Source: SAR86 cluster bacterium AG-422-O05
GTDB lineage: Bacteria > Pseudomonadota > Gammaproteobacteria > Magnimaribacterales > D2472
DNA: 64,000 bases
Assembly: GCA_003213495.1 (NCBI GenBank)
Contig: QCMW01000001.1
Coordinates: forward strand, 434,001 to 498,000
Direction: 5' to 3'
The notes beneath the pieces are model-generated. The model was given only the letters and a program-made list of their open reading frames with translations, was not told the DNA's origin and did not search any database. A program made the translations under genes and the position numbers. Of this stretch, positions 44,391-53,350 are shown one piece after another (positions within the stretch are counted from its first letter, which is position 1; each line of letters begins with the position of its first letter).

Positions 44391-44851
44391 TTTTTGCTCA
44401 AAATTTGATATATAAAGGTAAAAGTCAAAGTAATTGGAAAGAGAATAACTAGTGTTTTCTGAAGGTAAACATATTTAAGACCTCCTGCCTCAGTAGAGGC
44501 TTCTTTTATTTTCCATGACATTTCGATTAAATCTATAGAGTAAAATCCCACCACAAAGCATACCGGCAATAAAAACAATAAACTCAGATAAAAATTGATG
44601 TTACTTTTATAATTATTTGATGAATCTCTATAGAAAATATCAACTCTAACGTGTTCATTTTTATAATGAACATATCCAGCGCAACCAAGAAAGACTAGAG
44701 CATGTATATACATTACAAACTCTTGAAGTCCAGTAAGACCAATTCCAAAGGAATATCGAGCAACTATTATCACTATCATCAATAATGTCATAACAGGAAT
44801 CATCAACGATATGAATTTTCCTATTGAATTTATTATTTTTTCTATAAACAT
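44381..44851 (-). CDS. TRAP transporter small permease (DctQ-like)
   Basis: The small TRAP subunit has four membrane helices and the conserved RYSFGIGLTGLQEFVMYIHALVFLGCAGY-type region (segments RYSFGIG and LQEFVMYIHALVFLG). I prefer the ATG at 44851, giving 156 residues, because the longer reading begins at TTG and adds 12 residues of poor membrane character. It is transcribed with the large permease, away from yaaA. Confidence 0.82.
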   Translation of the reverse strand: MFIEKIINSIGKFISLMIPVMTLLMIVIIVARYSFGIGLTGLQEFVMYIHALVFLGCAGYVHYKNEHVRVDIFYRDSSNNYKSNINFYLSLLFLLPVCFVVGFYSIDLIEMSWKIKEASTEAGGLKYVYLQKTLVILFPITLTFTFIYQILSKKWN

Positions 44852-44889
44852 TATTGAATAAGTCTCTAAGTATTCGTTAAAATACAAAC

Positions 44890-45660
44890 ATGATTATAGT
44901 ACTTTCTCCAGCAAAAACACTTGATTACGAATTTGAGTCTAATCACAAGCATTCTGTTCCTGCGTTTTTAAATAATTCTTCAAAATTAATTGGTGAGCTT
45001 AAAGAAAAAGAGCCAAAAGATATTGCATCTTTAATGGGGCTCAGTGACAAATTAGCTTTGTTAAACTATGACAGATACCAATCTTGGTCTGCTGCAAAAA
45101 CAGTTTCTAAAGATTCAAAGCCATCGATGTTAGTTTTTAAAGGAGATGTGTATCAAGGATTACAGGCAGAAGACTTAAGTAAAGCAGAGATGAAGTTTGC
45201 TCAAAAACATATCAGAATCTTGTCTGGTTTATATGGCATATTAAGACCATTAGATGTGATGAAACCTTATAGACTTGAAATGGGAACAAAGCTTGAGACA
45301 TCTGAAGGTAAAAATTTATATGAGTTCTGGGGCAACAAAGTGCAAAATAATGTTTTAGAAGAATTAAAAAATCAAAAATCTGATCTTTTAATTAATCTTG
45401 CTTCAAAAGAATATTTTACTGTATTAGGAAAGTTGCCTGAGGATGTGAACGTTGTTACTCCAACTTTTAAAGATTACAAAAATGGCAAATTCAAAATTAT
45501 TAGTTTCTATGCTAAAAAAGCCAGAGGAATGATGGCGAGGTGGATAATAGAAAACAAGATTACTGATTTTGAAAAGCTTTCTGGTTTTAACGTTGATGGT
45601 TATAAGTATTCTAAAGCTGAGTCAACAGCTACTACACCTGTTTTCTTGAGAAAAGCTTAA
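44890..45660 (+). CDS. yaaA: Peroxide stress protein YaaA (DUF328)
   Basis: The 256-residue protein begins with the YaaA signature MIIVLSPAKTLDYE and has FKGDVYQGL near 84, RILSGLYGILRPLD near 107 and FYAKKARGMMARW near 206. Family members bind DNA and lower free iron during peroxide stress in E. coli. Its stop overlaps the convergent crotonase gene by four bases. Confidence 0.92.
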   Translation: MIIVLSPAKTLDYEFESNHKHSVPAFLNNSSKLIGELKEKEPKDIASLMGLSDKLALLNYDRYQSWSAAKTVSKDSKPSMLVFKGDVYQGLQAEDLSKAEMKFAQKHIRILSGLYGILRPLDVMKPYRLEMGTKLETSEGKNLYEFWGNKVQNNVLEELKNQKSDLLINLASKEYFTVLGKLPEDVNVVTPTFKDYKNGKFKIISFYAKKARGMMARWIIENKITDFEKLSGFNVDGYKYSKAESTATTPVFLRKA

Positions 45661-46523
45661 GAGTCTGATTCGTTAAACTTTTTTACTTCAACAAGATCGT
45701 TAAACGATGCATCTCTTTTTTCCATATTAGCTGTTATAGCCTCAGTCATATCTTTTTGGCTTAACATTGCACCGCTCCATAAAGCATTATATTCAAGACC
45801 TTCGCTAACGCTATGGTCTCTAGAATAGTTCATCACCGCTTTTAATCCATAAATTGCAACAGGTGATTTTGAGGCAATGACTTTAGCAAGCTCATTAGCA
45901 GCTGCAAGCATTTCTTCTTGAGACTCATAAGTATCACTAACCAAACCAGTTTCTTTTGCTTCGTCTGCATACATTCTTCTGCCGGTATAGGCCATTTCAC
46001 GCATTTTTGAATCTGGAATAATTTTTGGAAGTCTTTGCAGAGTTCCAACATCAGCAGCCATACCTATATTAATTTCTTGTATACAGAAAAATGCATCCTT
46101 AGAGGCAAGTCTAATATCACATGCTGTGACAAGATCAACAGCACCACCGATACATCCTCCATGAATTGCTGCAATCACTGGCACTCTAATTTTTTCTAAG
46201 CTAGTGATATATCCTTGTAATTCTTTTGCTACTCTGTAAACAGCTTCACCTATTCGTGCATGGTCAGGTTTTTTTTCATCTGGAATGTTATCAACACCGT
46301 TTGAGAAAGCACTTAGATCCATACCTGCACAAAAATGTTTTCCCGTCGATGACATCACTACAACTCGCACCTCTGAATTTTTATTTATTTCTTCTAGAAC
46401 ATCACCAAGCTCAACCCAAAAATCTCTGGACATTGTATTCAACTCATCTGGTCTTGATAAAACTAGATTTGCTACGTGATCTGAGATATTAACTTTGAAA
46501 CTTTTATATTTTTTACTACTCAT
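45657..46523 (-). CDS. Crotonase-family enoyl-CoA isomerase/hydratase
   Basis: The 288-residue protein has GKHFCAGMDLSAFS near 57, IHGGCIGGAVDLVTACDIRLAS near 118 (oxyanion hole) and EINIGMAADVGTLQRLPKII near 150. The D in MAADVG and a Glu in the preceding block resemble delta-3,5-delta-2,4-dienoyl-CoA isomerase. The start ATG overlaps the stop of a 53-residue gene upstream by four bases (ATGA). Confidence 0.85.
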   Translation of the reverse strand: MSSKKYKSFKVNISDHVANLVLSRPDELNTMSRDFWVELGDVLEEINKNSEVRVVVMSSTGKHFCAGMDLSAFSNGVDNIPDEKKPDHARIGEAVYRVAKELQGYITSLEKIRVPVIAAIHGGCIGGAVDLVTACDIRLASKDAFFCIQEINIGMAADVGTLQRLPKIIPDSKMREMAYTGRRMYADEAKETGLVSDTYESQEEMLAAANELAKVIASKSPVAIYGLKAVMNYSRDHSVSEGLEYNALWSGAMLSQKDMTEAITANMEKRDASFNDLVEVKKFNESDS

Positions 46524-46681
46524 TGTTTATTAGCCATTTCAATTGATTCATTTACGATAGCTCTCATTTTTTCAACATGCTCAAAAGTTTTGTGATGCGA
46601 TAAAACCACTTTTCTTTCTTCACTGAGAAGAACTAACATTTTCTTTAACTGTTCTAGATTTTCTATTATCTTATTTTCCAT
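46520..46681 (-). CDS. Small alpha-helical protein (53 residues)
   Basis: Starting at ATG 46681, the product MENKIIENLEQLKKMLVLL... is rich in Lys, Glu and Leu, with a coiled-coil-like heptad pattern. A longer TTG-started reading would add nine residues. The stop overlaps the crotonase start by four bases, which suggests translational coupling. No family is recognised. Confidence 0.5.
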   Translation of the reverse strand: MENKIIENLEQLKKMLVLLSEERKVVLSHHKTFEHVEKMRAIVNESIEMANKQ

Positions 46682-46736
46682 AAATATTTTATTTATAAGT
46701 TTTTGCAATCATAAAGGATTATAATGCTCTTACACA

Positions 46737-47570
46737 ATGAAATCACTAAGACAAATTTTTTTAATTTTATTTATTTTTTTTAATAACAACACATTTTCAT
46801 CTGAAGATGACAAAACATTTCAAGAGCAATCAATGCTATCAGTATTGTATGCCCAAACTTCAGCTGAATTTTCTGCTAATAATATACAAACTTACAATAA
46901 CGCTAAAGTTCACCTAGACAAAGCTTTAGCAGATGATTCTTGGACTGCTGCTCTTGAACAAAAGGATAATTATCAAAATAAAAAACCAGCAATTATATTA
47001 GATATAGATGAAACAGTTTTTGATAATTCGCCATTCCAAGCAAGGACAATAATCAAAGGTTTGTCATATCCAAATGGCTGGGTTGAATGGGCTAATGAAG
47101 GACAAGCAACCGCGGTAGCAGGCGTGTCAGATTTTTTAAAATATGCAGACAAAAAAGGAGTTAAAATTTTTTATGTTACTAATAGGATACATATTCTTGA
47201 AAAAGCAACAAAAAAAAATTTGATTGAACTCGGATTGCCCTTTGATGATGATATAGATGTTTTATTGATGAAAGAAGAAAATGGATGGACTAGTGATAAA
47301 ACTTCAAGACGAGAATTAATAGCAAAAGATTATCGAATATTGCTTATGGTAGGAGATCAATTGACCGACTTTATTTCAGCAGATGAAGCATATGTCCACC
47401 ATGTTGAAAGAAAAAAAATAGCTTCTAAATACTCAGATATGTGGGGAAAAAAATGGTTTGTAATAACCAATCCTATGTACGGAAGGTGGGAGTACTCAAT
47501 TTATGATAATGAAACTCCTGAATCTGAAGAAGCAGCAAAAGCTATAAGAATAAATTCACTTCGCCCTTAA
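46737..47570 (+). CDS. HAD-type acid phosphatase, lipoprotein e(P4) family
   Basis: The 277-residue exported enzyme has a signal peptide (residues ~1-22) and the HAD motif I D89-I-D91-ET93 in IILDIDETVFDNS. Other motifs are VTNR near 142 and the metal-binding GDQLTDF near 210. It resembles e(P4) 5'-nucleotidase/acid phosphatases that dephosphorylate NMN and nucleotides in the periplasm. No lipobox Cys is seen, so it may be soluble or anchored by the signal. It precedes the alkaline phosphatase by four bases. Confidence 0.85.
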   Translation: MKSLRQIFLILFIFFNNNTFSSEDDKTFQEQSMLSVLYAQTSAEFSANNIQTYNNAKVHLDKALADDSWTAALEQKDNYQNKKPAIILDIDETVFDNSPFQARTIIKGLSYPNGWVEWANEGQATAVAGVSDFLKYADKKGVKIFYVTNRIHILEKATKKNLIELGLPFDDDIDVLLMKEENGWTSDKTSRRELIAKDYRILLMVGDQLTDFISADEAYVHHVERKKIASKYSDMWGKKWFVITNPMYGRWEYSIYDNETPESEEAAKAIRINSLRP

Positions 47571-47574
47571 GACA

Positions 47575-48702
47575 ATGAGACAGTTGATAGTAATAATTTT
47601 TACTTTGCTTATTTTAATTGGCTGTAGCAGTCAAAAGACTGAGGTTGTGAAGATGGGTAACAAAGATTCTGACTTATTAGAAATACAAAACTTTTCAGAT
47701 ACAAAAAAACCAAAAAACATAATCTTAGCAATTGCAGATGGCGCTGGATTAAATCATATTACCGTCTCAAGGTTAGCCATTGGGGGCCCAAATCACAAAC
47801 TTTATATAGATCAACTACCTATTAATGGCACCTCTACAACTCATGCTTATGAAAACCTTATTACAGATTCAGCCGCAGCTGCAACTGCTTGGGCGACAGG
47901 AAATAAGACTAAAAACAGATATTTATCACTAGATAAGGATAAAAAAAATCTCACAACTATTTTTGAGATGCTTGATAAAAAAGGATACTTAAAAGGAATA
48001 GTCGCTACATCTTCGGTTACACATGCCACACCTGCTGCATTTTATGCTCATATTGATTCAAGATACAAAGAAAAAGAAATCGCTAAACAGTTGCTTAATT
48101 CTTCGGTAGACATTGCGTTAGGAGGAGGACAAGAATTTTTTAATTTAGAGCAAGCAAGCAAAACTCACTATCTTATGACTCAGAAAGCAGCTTTAGAAAA
48201 AAATTATGATGGTTTAAAAAAAATAGTTGGTTTGTTTGATGAAGATGGAATGGAGAGAGGTCCTGATATGCCAACTCAAAGAGAGATGACCAATTATGCT
48301 TTAGATTACTTAAATGATAAGTGCAATGGATTTTTCTTAATGACCGAAGGTAGTCAGATAGATTGGGCAGGTCATAGTAATGATATAGATTATATGATCA
48401 GGGAATTTAAAGACTTAGATTTAACAATTAAAGATTTAATAAATTTTGTTTCAAACAATAAGGAAACACTTTTACTAATTACAGCTGACCACGAAACGGG
48501 CGGACTTCGACTTATGAAGCAAAAAGATGACTCTTTTGAAGTTCAGTGGGGAACCGGCAGTCATACAGGTGAGCCTGTAAGTGTTTATGCTTATGGCCCA
48601 GGTAGTCAAAATTTTAACGGCATCATGGATAATACTGACATTTTCTATAAGATTTTAGAGATCTTAGATTATCAAAATTTAACAAACTCATCTTGCGATT
48701 AA
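47575..48702 (+). CDS. Alkaline phosphatase (PhoA-like) lipoprotein
   Basis: The 375-residue enzyme has a lipobox (TLLILIGCSS, Cys at 17). The alkaline phosphatase site is visible as AIADGAG (D55) and TDSAAAATAWATGNK, with the catalytic Ser at 99, followed by WAGHSNDI near 261 and TADHETGG near 301 (metal ligands). It releases phosphate from organic monoesters. Length is typical of the small PhoA-type enzymes. Neighbouring phosphatases suggest a phosphate-scavenging cluster. Confidence 0.88.
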   Translation: MRQLIVIIFTLLILIGCSSQKTEVVKMGNKDSDLLEIQNFSDTKKPKNIILAIADGAGLNHITVSRLAIGGPNHKLYIDQLPINGTSTTHAYENLITDSAAAATAWATGNKTKNRYLSLDKDKKNLTTIFEMLDKKGYLKGIVATSSVTHATPAAFYAHIDSRYKEKEIAKQLLNSSVDIALGGGQEFFNLEQASKTHYLMTQKAALEKNYDGLKKIVGLFDEDGMERGPDMPTQREMTNYALDYLNDKCNGFFLMTEGSQIDWAGHSNDIDYMIREFKDLDLTIKDLINFVSNNKETLLLITADHETGGLRLMKQKDDSFEVQWGTGSHTGEPVSVYAYGPGSQNFNGIMDNTDIFYKILEILDYQNLTNSSCD

Positions 48703-48706
48703 AATA

Positions 48707-49519
48707 ATGATTGATAAGTTATTTATTGATACACATCTTGGAGGATTAAAGGAGTGTGTTAAAGATGCATCAAATGCAATACTAGAGGTTTATGAGAGCA
48801 GTGACTTTGGCGAGATTAAGAAACAGGATGGATCTCCATTAACAATCGCAGATAAAAACGCAAATGAAATCATACTGAATAGACTAAACCTTTTAACTCC
48901 AGATATACCTATAATTTCCGAGGAAACCTTTGAAGTGGAATCACTGCAAAGCTTAAGTAAGACATATTGGCTTGTTGATCCACTTGATGGAACAAAAGAA
49001 TTCATCAATAAAACAGGCGAGTTTACTGTAAACATAGCTTTGATTAATAACAGAAGCACTATCTTTGGTATCGTTGCTGCTCCAGTTAGTGGAAAGGTTT
49101 GGCATGGCTCTATCTTTAGTAAACAACCCAAAGTCGATTCAGCTCCACAAAATATTAGGATTGTTATGAGCAAAAGTCATAAAAATGAAAATGATGAAAA
49201 ATTTCTAGAATTTTTAGATATGAATAAAGTGCAATATCAAACTGTTGAGAAGGGTAGTTCTTTAAAGTTATGCAGCCTTGCTGACAACGAAGCCGATATT
49301 TATTCAAGATTTGGTCCAACTTCAGAGTGGGATATTGCTGCTGCACATGCAGTGTTAAATAGTTGTGGAGGAAGTGTTATAAATATTAAAGAAGAAAGAG
49401 AGTTAGACTATGCAAAAAAATCCACTATTCTTAATCCATATTTCATGGCATTTAGAAATAAGGCTTTGGAAAATGAATTTTTAGACCTTTTAAGAGATTT
49501 TTTTAAAAAATTGGTATAA
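48707..49519 (+). CDS. cysQ: 3'(2'),5'-bisphosphate nucleotidase CysQ
   Basis: The 270-residue protein has the inositol monophosphatase-fold metal motifs ISEET near 70 and LVDPLDGTKEF near 89-99, plus WDIAAAHAVLNSCGG near 207. It hydrolyses 3'-phosphoadenosine 5'-phosphate, supporting sulfate assimilation. It lies four bases after the alkaline phosphatase and so may be cotranscribed with the two phosphatases; rpoH follows. Confidence 0.9.
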   Translation: MIDKLFIDTHLGGLKECVKDASNAILEVYESSDFGEIKKQDGSPLTIADKNANEIILNRLNLLTPDIPIISEETFEVESLQSLSKTYWLVDPLDGTKEFINKTGEFTVNIALINNRSTIFGIVAAPVSGKVWHGSIFSKQPKVDSAPQNIRIVMSKSHKNENDEKFLEFLDMNKVQYQTVEKGSSLKLCSLADNEADIYSRFGPTSEWDIAAAHAVLNSCGGSVINIKEERELDYAKKSTILNPYFMAFRNKALENEFLDLLRDFFKKLV

Positions 49520-49561
49520 TTTCCTATTACACATAATTAATTGATATAATTAATTATAAAT
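49511..49561 (+). promoter_or_regulatory. rpoH leader with two TATAAT boxes and a hairpin-forming A/T stretch
   Basis: Two TATAAT hexamers occur at 49515-49520 and 49545-49550, and TAATTAAT/ATTAATTA arms around the second could form an A/T hairpin just before the start codon. Good -35 boxes are not obvious. In some bacteria rpoH leaders fold to control translation by temperature; whether this one does is inference. Confidence 0.3.
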
Positions 49562-50434
49562 ATGATTTATAACATGGGCACACAATTACAACCCTCACAA
49601 TTAAATAGTCCAGGTAAAGATATTGAATCTTATCTTTCATCTGTTCACTCAATCCCTATTCTATCTAAAGAAGAGGAGAAAGAACTTGCATTAAAGTTGT
49701 ATGAAGAAGATGATTTAGATGCTGCAAGACAGCTTGTTATTCATCATTTAAGATTTGTTGTTCATATAGCACGTTCATATCAAGGTTACGGCCTCCCTCT
49801 TGGTGATATTGTTCAGGAAGGAAATGTTGGATTAATGAAAGCGGTTAATAAATATGATCCACATAGAGGAGTTAAATTGGTATCCTTCGCAGTTCACTGG
49901 ATAAAGGCAGAAATCCACGAATACATTCTTAGAAACTGGAGACAGGTTAAAATTGCTACAACTAAAGCTCAAAGAAAGCTTTTTTTTAATCTTAGAAGTA
50001 AAAAGAAATCTCTTGATTGGTTAACAAAAGAAGAGGCTGAAAAAATCGCCAAAGATCTAAATGTTGATGTAAAAGATGTGTTGCATATGGAGAACCGTTT
50101 ATCCTCAAATGATTCATCGTTTGATACACCAGTAGCAACTGGAAACGATGATGAAATTATGTCTCCATCACAATACTTAGAAGACAAAAGATATGACCCA
50201 GAAGTTATTGTCGCATCTGATCAAGCAGATCAAGTTAATAAACAAGAATTATTTGCTGCACTAAAGTCACTTGACGATAGAAGCAAAGATATTCTACAAA
50301 GAAGATATCTATCAGATGATAAAGCTACTCTTCATGATTTGGCGGATGAATATGATGTTTCTGCTGAAAGAATAAGACAAATAGAAAATGCTGCCCTTAA
50401 AAAATTAAAATCATTGATGGTAGACTTCGCGTAA
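49562..50434 (+). CDS. rpoH: RNA polymerase sigma factor RpoH (sigma-32)
   Basis: The 290-residue sigma factor contains region 2 (RFVVHIARSYQGYGLPLGDIVQEG), VSFAVHWIKAEIHEYILRNWR with the region 2.4 promoter reader, the RpoH box QRKLFFNLR near 138, and a region 4 helix-turn-helix (TLHDLADEYDVSAERIRQIENAA). It directs transcription of heat-shock genes. Start could be ATG at 49562 or the in-frame ATG at 49574. Confidence 0.95.
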   Translation: MIYNMGTQLQPSQLNSPGKDIESYLSSVHSIPILSKEEEKELALKLYEEDDLDAARQLVIHHLRFVVHIARSYQGYGLPLGDIVQEGNVGLMKAVNKYDPHRGVKLVSFAVHWIKAEIHEYILRNWRQVKIATTKAQRKLFFNLRSKKKSLDWLTKEEAEKIAKDLNVDVKDVLHMENRLSSNDSSFDTPVATGNDDEIMSPSQYLEDKRYDPEVIVASDQADQVNKQELFAALKSLDDRSKDILQRRYLSDDKATLHDLADEYDVSAERIRQIENAALKKLKSLMVDFA

Positions 50435-50448
50435 TTATTCACTCTTTT

Positions 50449-51102
50449 ATGCGTTTAAAGTTTCTTCCTTCTTTTGTAAAAAGAAGGGGCCGAATAACAA
50501 AAAAGCAAGAGCATTCACTTCGTAAATTAGATAATTATTCCATCAAAAATTTAAGCGAGATAATTAGTCTTTCTAGAGCATATGAATGTTGTACACTTGA
50601 AATAGGATTTGGAGACTCAGAATATTTACAAAGACAGGCCATGGAGAATCCAAGTACTCTTTTCATAGGCTCAGAGGTTTATTTATCAGGCATTGGAACT
50701 TTAATAGGAGCAATTGAAGAAAAAAAATTGAGCAACATCAGAATTTTTCCTGACGACGCAAGAATTTTACTAGATCAAGCGGGTGAAAGTATTTTTGACG
50801 AGGTAGTAATATTATGTCCTGATCCATGGCCAAAAGATCGTCATCACAAAAGAAGATTATTACAACCAGAATTTATTGAGATGTTACTTAAGTTTCTTAA
50901 ATGGAATGGGCGTCTATATATTTCAACTGACTGGCAACATTATGCTGATGAAATTAAAGCCAATTTAAATCATCCCTCTCTTAAAAAAAGAAATTCTTTA
51001 AATGAGTCTAGAGCATCAACAAAATTTGAAAATAGAGGCATAAAAGAAGGAAGAAAAGTTTATATGTTTGATTATATAAAAACTAAACTAGAGTCGAATT
51101 GA
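50449..51102 (+). CDS. trmB: tRNA (guanine-N7-)-methyltransferase TrmB
   Basis: The 217-residue SAM-dependent methyltransferase has EIGFGDSEYL near 51, IGSEVYLSGIG near 72, the TrmB signature VVILCPDPWPKDRHHKRRLLQPEF near 113-135 (in part) and WQHYADEIK. It forms m7G46 in tRNA. The N-terminal RGRITKKQ motif is typical. The gene ends 20 bases inside the rdgB gene on the opposite strand. Confidence 0.92.
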   Translation: MRLKFLPSFVKRRGRITKKQEHSLRKLDNYSIKNLSEIISLSRAYECCTLEIGFGDSEYLQRQAMENPSTLFIGSEVYLSGIGTLIGAIEEKKLSNIRIFPDDARILLDQAGESIFDEVVILCPDPWPKDRHHKRRLLQPEFIEMLLKFLKWNGRLYISTDWQHYADEIKANLNHPSLKKRNSLNESRASTKFENRGIKEGRKVYMFDYIKTKLESN

Positions 51103-51685
51103 AAATATCCACAAACTTTTTAGTTGCAATTGCTCTATGGCTGACGTTATTTTTAGTTTCTTGATTCATCGAAGCCATAGAGTGTGAATATCCTCTTGGA
51201 TAAAAAATCTTATCATAACCAAAACCGCCATCTCCAGAGCTTTTGATGCTAACTTTTCCATGAATTTCACCATGAGTAATTATCGGCATTGGATCACTAT
51301 AACTTCTAAGGCCTACCAAAACGCATACATAATATGCATTGAGTTCTAATATATTTTTTTGATTTAATTTTTCAATAATTTTTTCTCTATTTTGTTGATC
51401 GGTTGAATTTTCTCCAGCATAGCGTGCTGAATAAATACCTGGTTCATAATTAAGATCTGGAACTACCAAGCCAGAATCATCAGCAATAGTAAACATTTCT
51501 GATCTTTTGGCGCCGTGTTTGGCTTTAATTAAAGCATTTTCTAAGAAAGAATAACCATCTTCCACAGCATCATTTATTTTTAAATCTGTAAGCGAGAATA
51601 TTTTGTATTCTTTGAAAAGATTTTTAAATTCTTTTATCTTGCCTTTGTTAGATGAAGCTATCAGAATTTCATTTTTATTTTTCAA
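51083..51685 (-). CDS. rdgB: XTP/dITP diphosphatase RdgB
   Basis: I set the start at TTG 51685, whose product KNKNEILIASSNKGKIKEF matches RdgB-type N-termini, and which has an AAGGAG site 9 bases upstream. The reading from 51709 uses an earlier TTG and adds eight residues within metW. Motifs ASSNKGK, ADDSGL near 70, and GDGGFGYDKIF near 156 are present. It hydrolyses non-canonical purine triphosphates. It overlaps metW upstream by 11 bases and trmB by 20 on the other strand. Confidence 0.9.
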   Translation of the reverse strand: MKNKNEILIASSNKGKIKEFKNLFKEYKIFSLTDLKINDAVEDGYSFLENALIKAKHGAKRSEMFTIADDSGLVVPDLNYEPGIYSARYAGENSTDQQNREKIIEKLNQKNILELNAYYVCVLVGLRSYSDPMPIITHGEIHGKVSIKSSGDGGFGYDKIFYPRGYSHSMASMNQETKNNVSHRAIATKKFVDIFNSTLV

Positions 51686-52265
51686 GCAAGTATACTCCTT
51701 CAACCGCAAGAAGGTTCGGGATTAGTGAAGTAAATTTTCCTCTTTTGCCGCTTCTGTTAAGAAAAACTTTATCAATGATATTAATTTTTTCATCAGCACA
51801 AAGTTTTTCAAAATCTTTTATAGTACAAAGGTGTATATTTTCTGTTTCATACCAACTCGATGGCAGCTCTGGTGTTACAGGCATTCTGCCATTCATAATA
51901 TTAAGCCTACATTTCCAATAGCCAAGATTTGGAAGAGTCACAACACATCTTTTAGACAAACTTAACATTCTATTGAGAGCAAGATTAGGATTTTTTAAAC
52001 ATTGAATCGATCTTGCCATTATAGATAGATCAAAATTTGCAGATTCAAATTCATTAATTCCCATGTCAATATCTTGTTTAATAACCGGCACTCCTTTAGC
52101 TATGCATTCTTGAATTTTTATATCGTTAATTTCAACTCCGTAGCCAAATACATTTTTTTCTATCATTAATTCTTTTAATAAAGACCCTTCACCACAACCA
52201 AAGTCTATAACTTTGCTTTTGTTTGAAACCCAATCTTTAATAATATTTGATAGTTCTAAAGCCAT
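51675..52265 (-). CDS. metW: Methionine biosynthesis protein MetW
   Basis: The 196-residue methyltransferase-fold protein has VIDFGCGEGSLLKELM near 18-33, GYGVEIN near 37, SIMARSIQCLKNP near 80 and LPNLGYW near 109. MetW is needed with MetX for homoserine acylation activity in some species. It overlaps metX by one base upstream (TAATG) and rdgB at its 3' end. Confidence 0.9.
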   Translation of the reverse strand: MALELSNIIKDWVSNKSKVIDFGCGEGSLLKELMIEKNVFGYGVEINDIKIQECIAKGVPVIKQDIDMGINEFESANFDLSIMARSIQCLKNPNLALNRMLSLSKRCVVTLPNLGYWKCRLNIMNGRMPVTPELPSSWYETENIHLCTIKDFEKLCADEKINIIDKVFLNRSGKRGKFTSLIPNLLAVEGVYLLEK

Positions 52266-53350
52266 TATGATGTAATAAATTTTCTGATAATTTTTGAGTA
52301 CATGTCTGTATGAAATAGAAAACTATCATGTCCATGGTCTCCTGCAAGGATGACGTAAGAAGAGTTAATATTATTTTGCATTGCAGCTAGTTGAATCTCC
52401 TTGCCACGTTCTGGTGGATATAGCCAATCAGAATAGAAACCAACAATAAGTAGTTTTGCTTTTATGTTTTTAAGACTTTCAATAAGGCCTTTAGATTTTC
52501 CAGCATCGTAGTTATCCATTGCTTTTGTCATAAGGATATATGAATTTGCATCAAACGATTCGGAAAACTGATCTCCCTTGTATTGTAGATAGTTCTCTAT
52601 TTCAAAGTCGATGCCTTTATTCATTTTTGATTCTGAGTCCTGGAACCTCCTGCCAAATCTATTGTCCATATGCTCCTCAGACAAATAAGTAATATGCCCA
52701 AGCATACGAGCAGTTTTTAGACCATCTTTTGGAATTACGTCATGATCATGATAATTGCCATCATAAAAATTTTTATCCTTTCTAATAGATTCGCGAGCAA
52801 CTTCATTCATTGCTATATTTTGTGTGCTTGATTTTGGTGCTGCTGCGAAAATACCAGACCTTTTCACTTTATCTGGATATGCAATTGTCCATTGAAGAGC
52901 TTGCATTCCACCAAGGCTACCGCCAGCAACCATCTCCCAATATGGAATATTTAATTTGTCCATTAACATTTTTTGTGATTTGACCCAATCCTCAACACTT
53001 ACTTGAGGAAAAGCACTACCATAAATTTTATCTGTGTCAGGATTAATTGTGTTGGGTCCAGATGACCCTGCACAGCCACCTAAATTATTACAACATACAA
53101 CATAGTATTTATTTGTATCTAAGGCTTTATCGGGCCCTACTATTTGATCCCACCATCCTTTACCTAACTCTTTATCTTCACCAGCAACATGATGATTGCC
53201 AGAAAATGCATGACACACAAGGATAGCATTAGATTTTGATTCGTTAAGCTCCCCATAGGACTCTATCATTAAATCAAAAGAATTTAGAATATAGCCAGAT
53301 TCAAGCGTAATACCATCTGGAAATGAAATTAACTGACTGTTTTTTTTCAT
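52265..53350 (-). CDS. metX: Homoserine O-acyltransferase MetX
   Basis: The start is the ATG at 53350, which overlaps the yggT TGA (ATGA); a TTG four codons upstream is less likely. The alpha/beta hydrolase has the nucleophile Ser in GGSLGGMQALQW near 144, NNLGGCAGSSGP near 90, and the Asp and His triad near LIVGFYSDWLYPP and GDHGHDSF. It acylates homoserine in methionine synthesis; gammaproteobacterial MetX often uses succinyl-CoA. Confidence 0.9.
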   Translation of the reverse strand: MKKNSQLISFPDGITLESGYILNSFDLMIESYGELNESKSNAILVCHAFSGNHHVAGEDKELGKGWWDQIVGPDKALDTNKYYVVCCNNLGGCAGSSGPNTINPDTDKIYGSAFPQVSVEDWVKSQKMLMDKLNIPYWEMVAGGSLGGMQALQWTIAYPDKVKRSGIFAAAPKSSTQNIAMNEVARESIRKDKNFYDGNYHDHDVIPKDGLKTARMLGHITYLSEEHMDNRFGRRFQDSESKMNKGIDFEIENYLQYKGDQFSESFDANSYILMTKAMDNYDAGKSKGLIESLKNIKAKLLIVGFYSDWLYPPERGKEIQLAAMQNNINSSYVILAGDHGHDSFLFHTDMYSKIIRKFITS

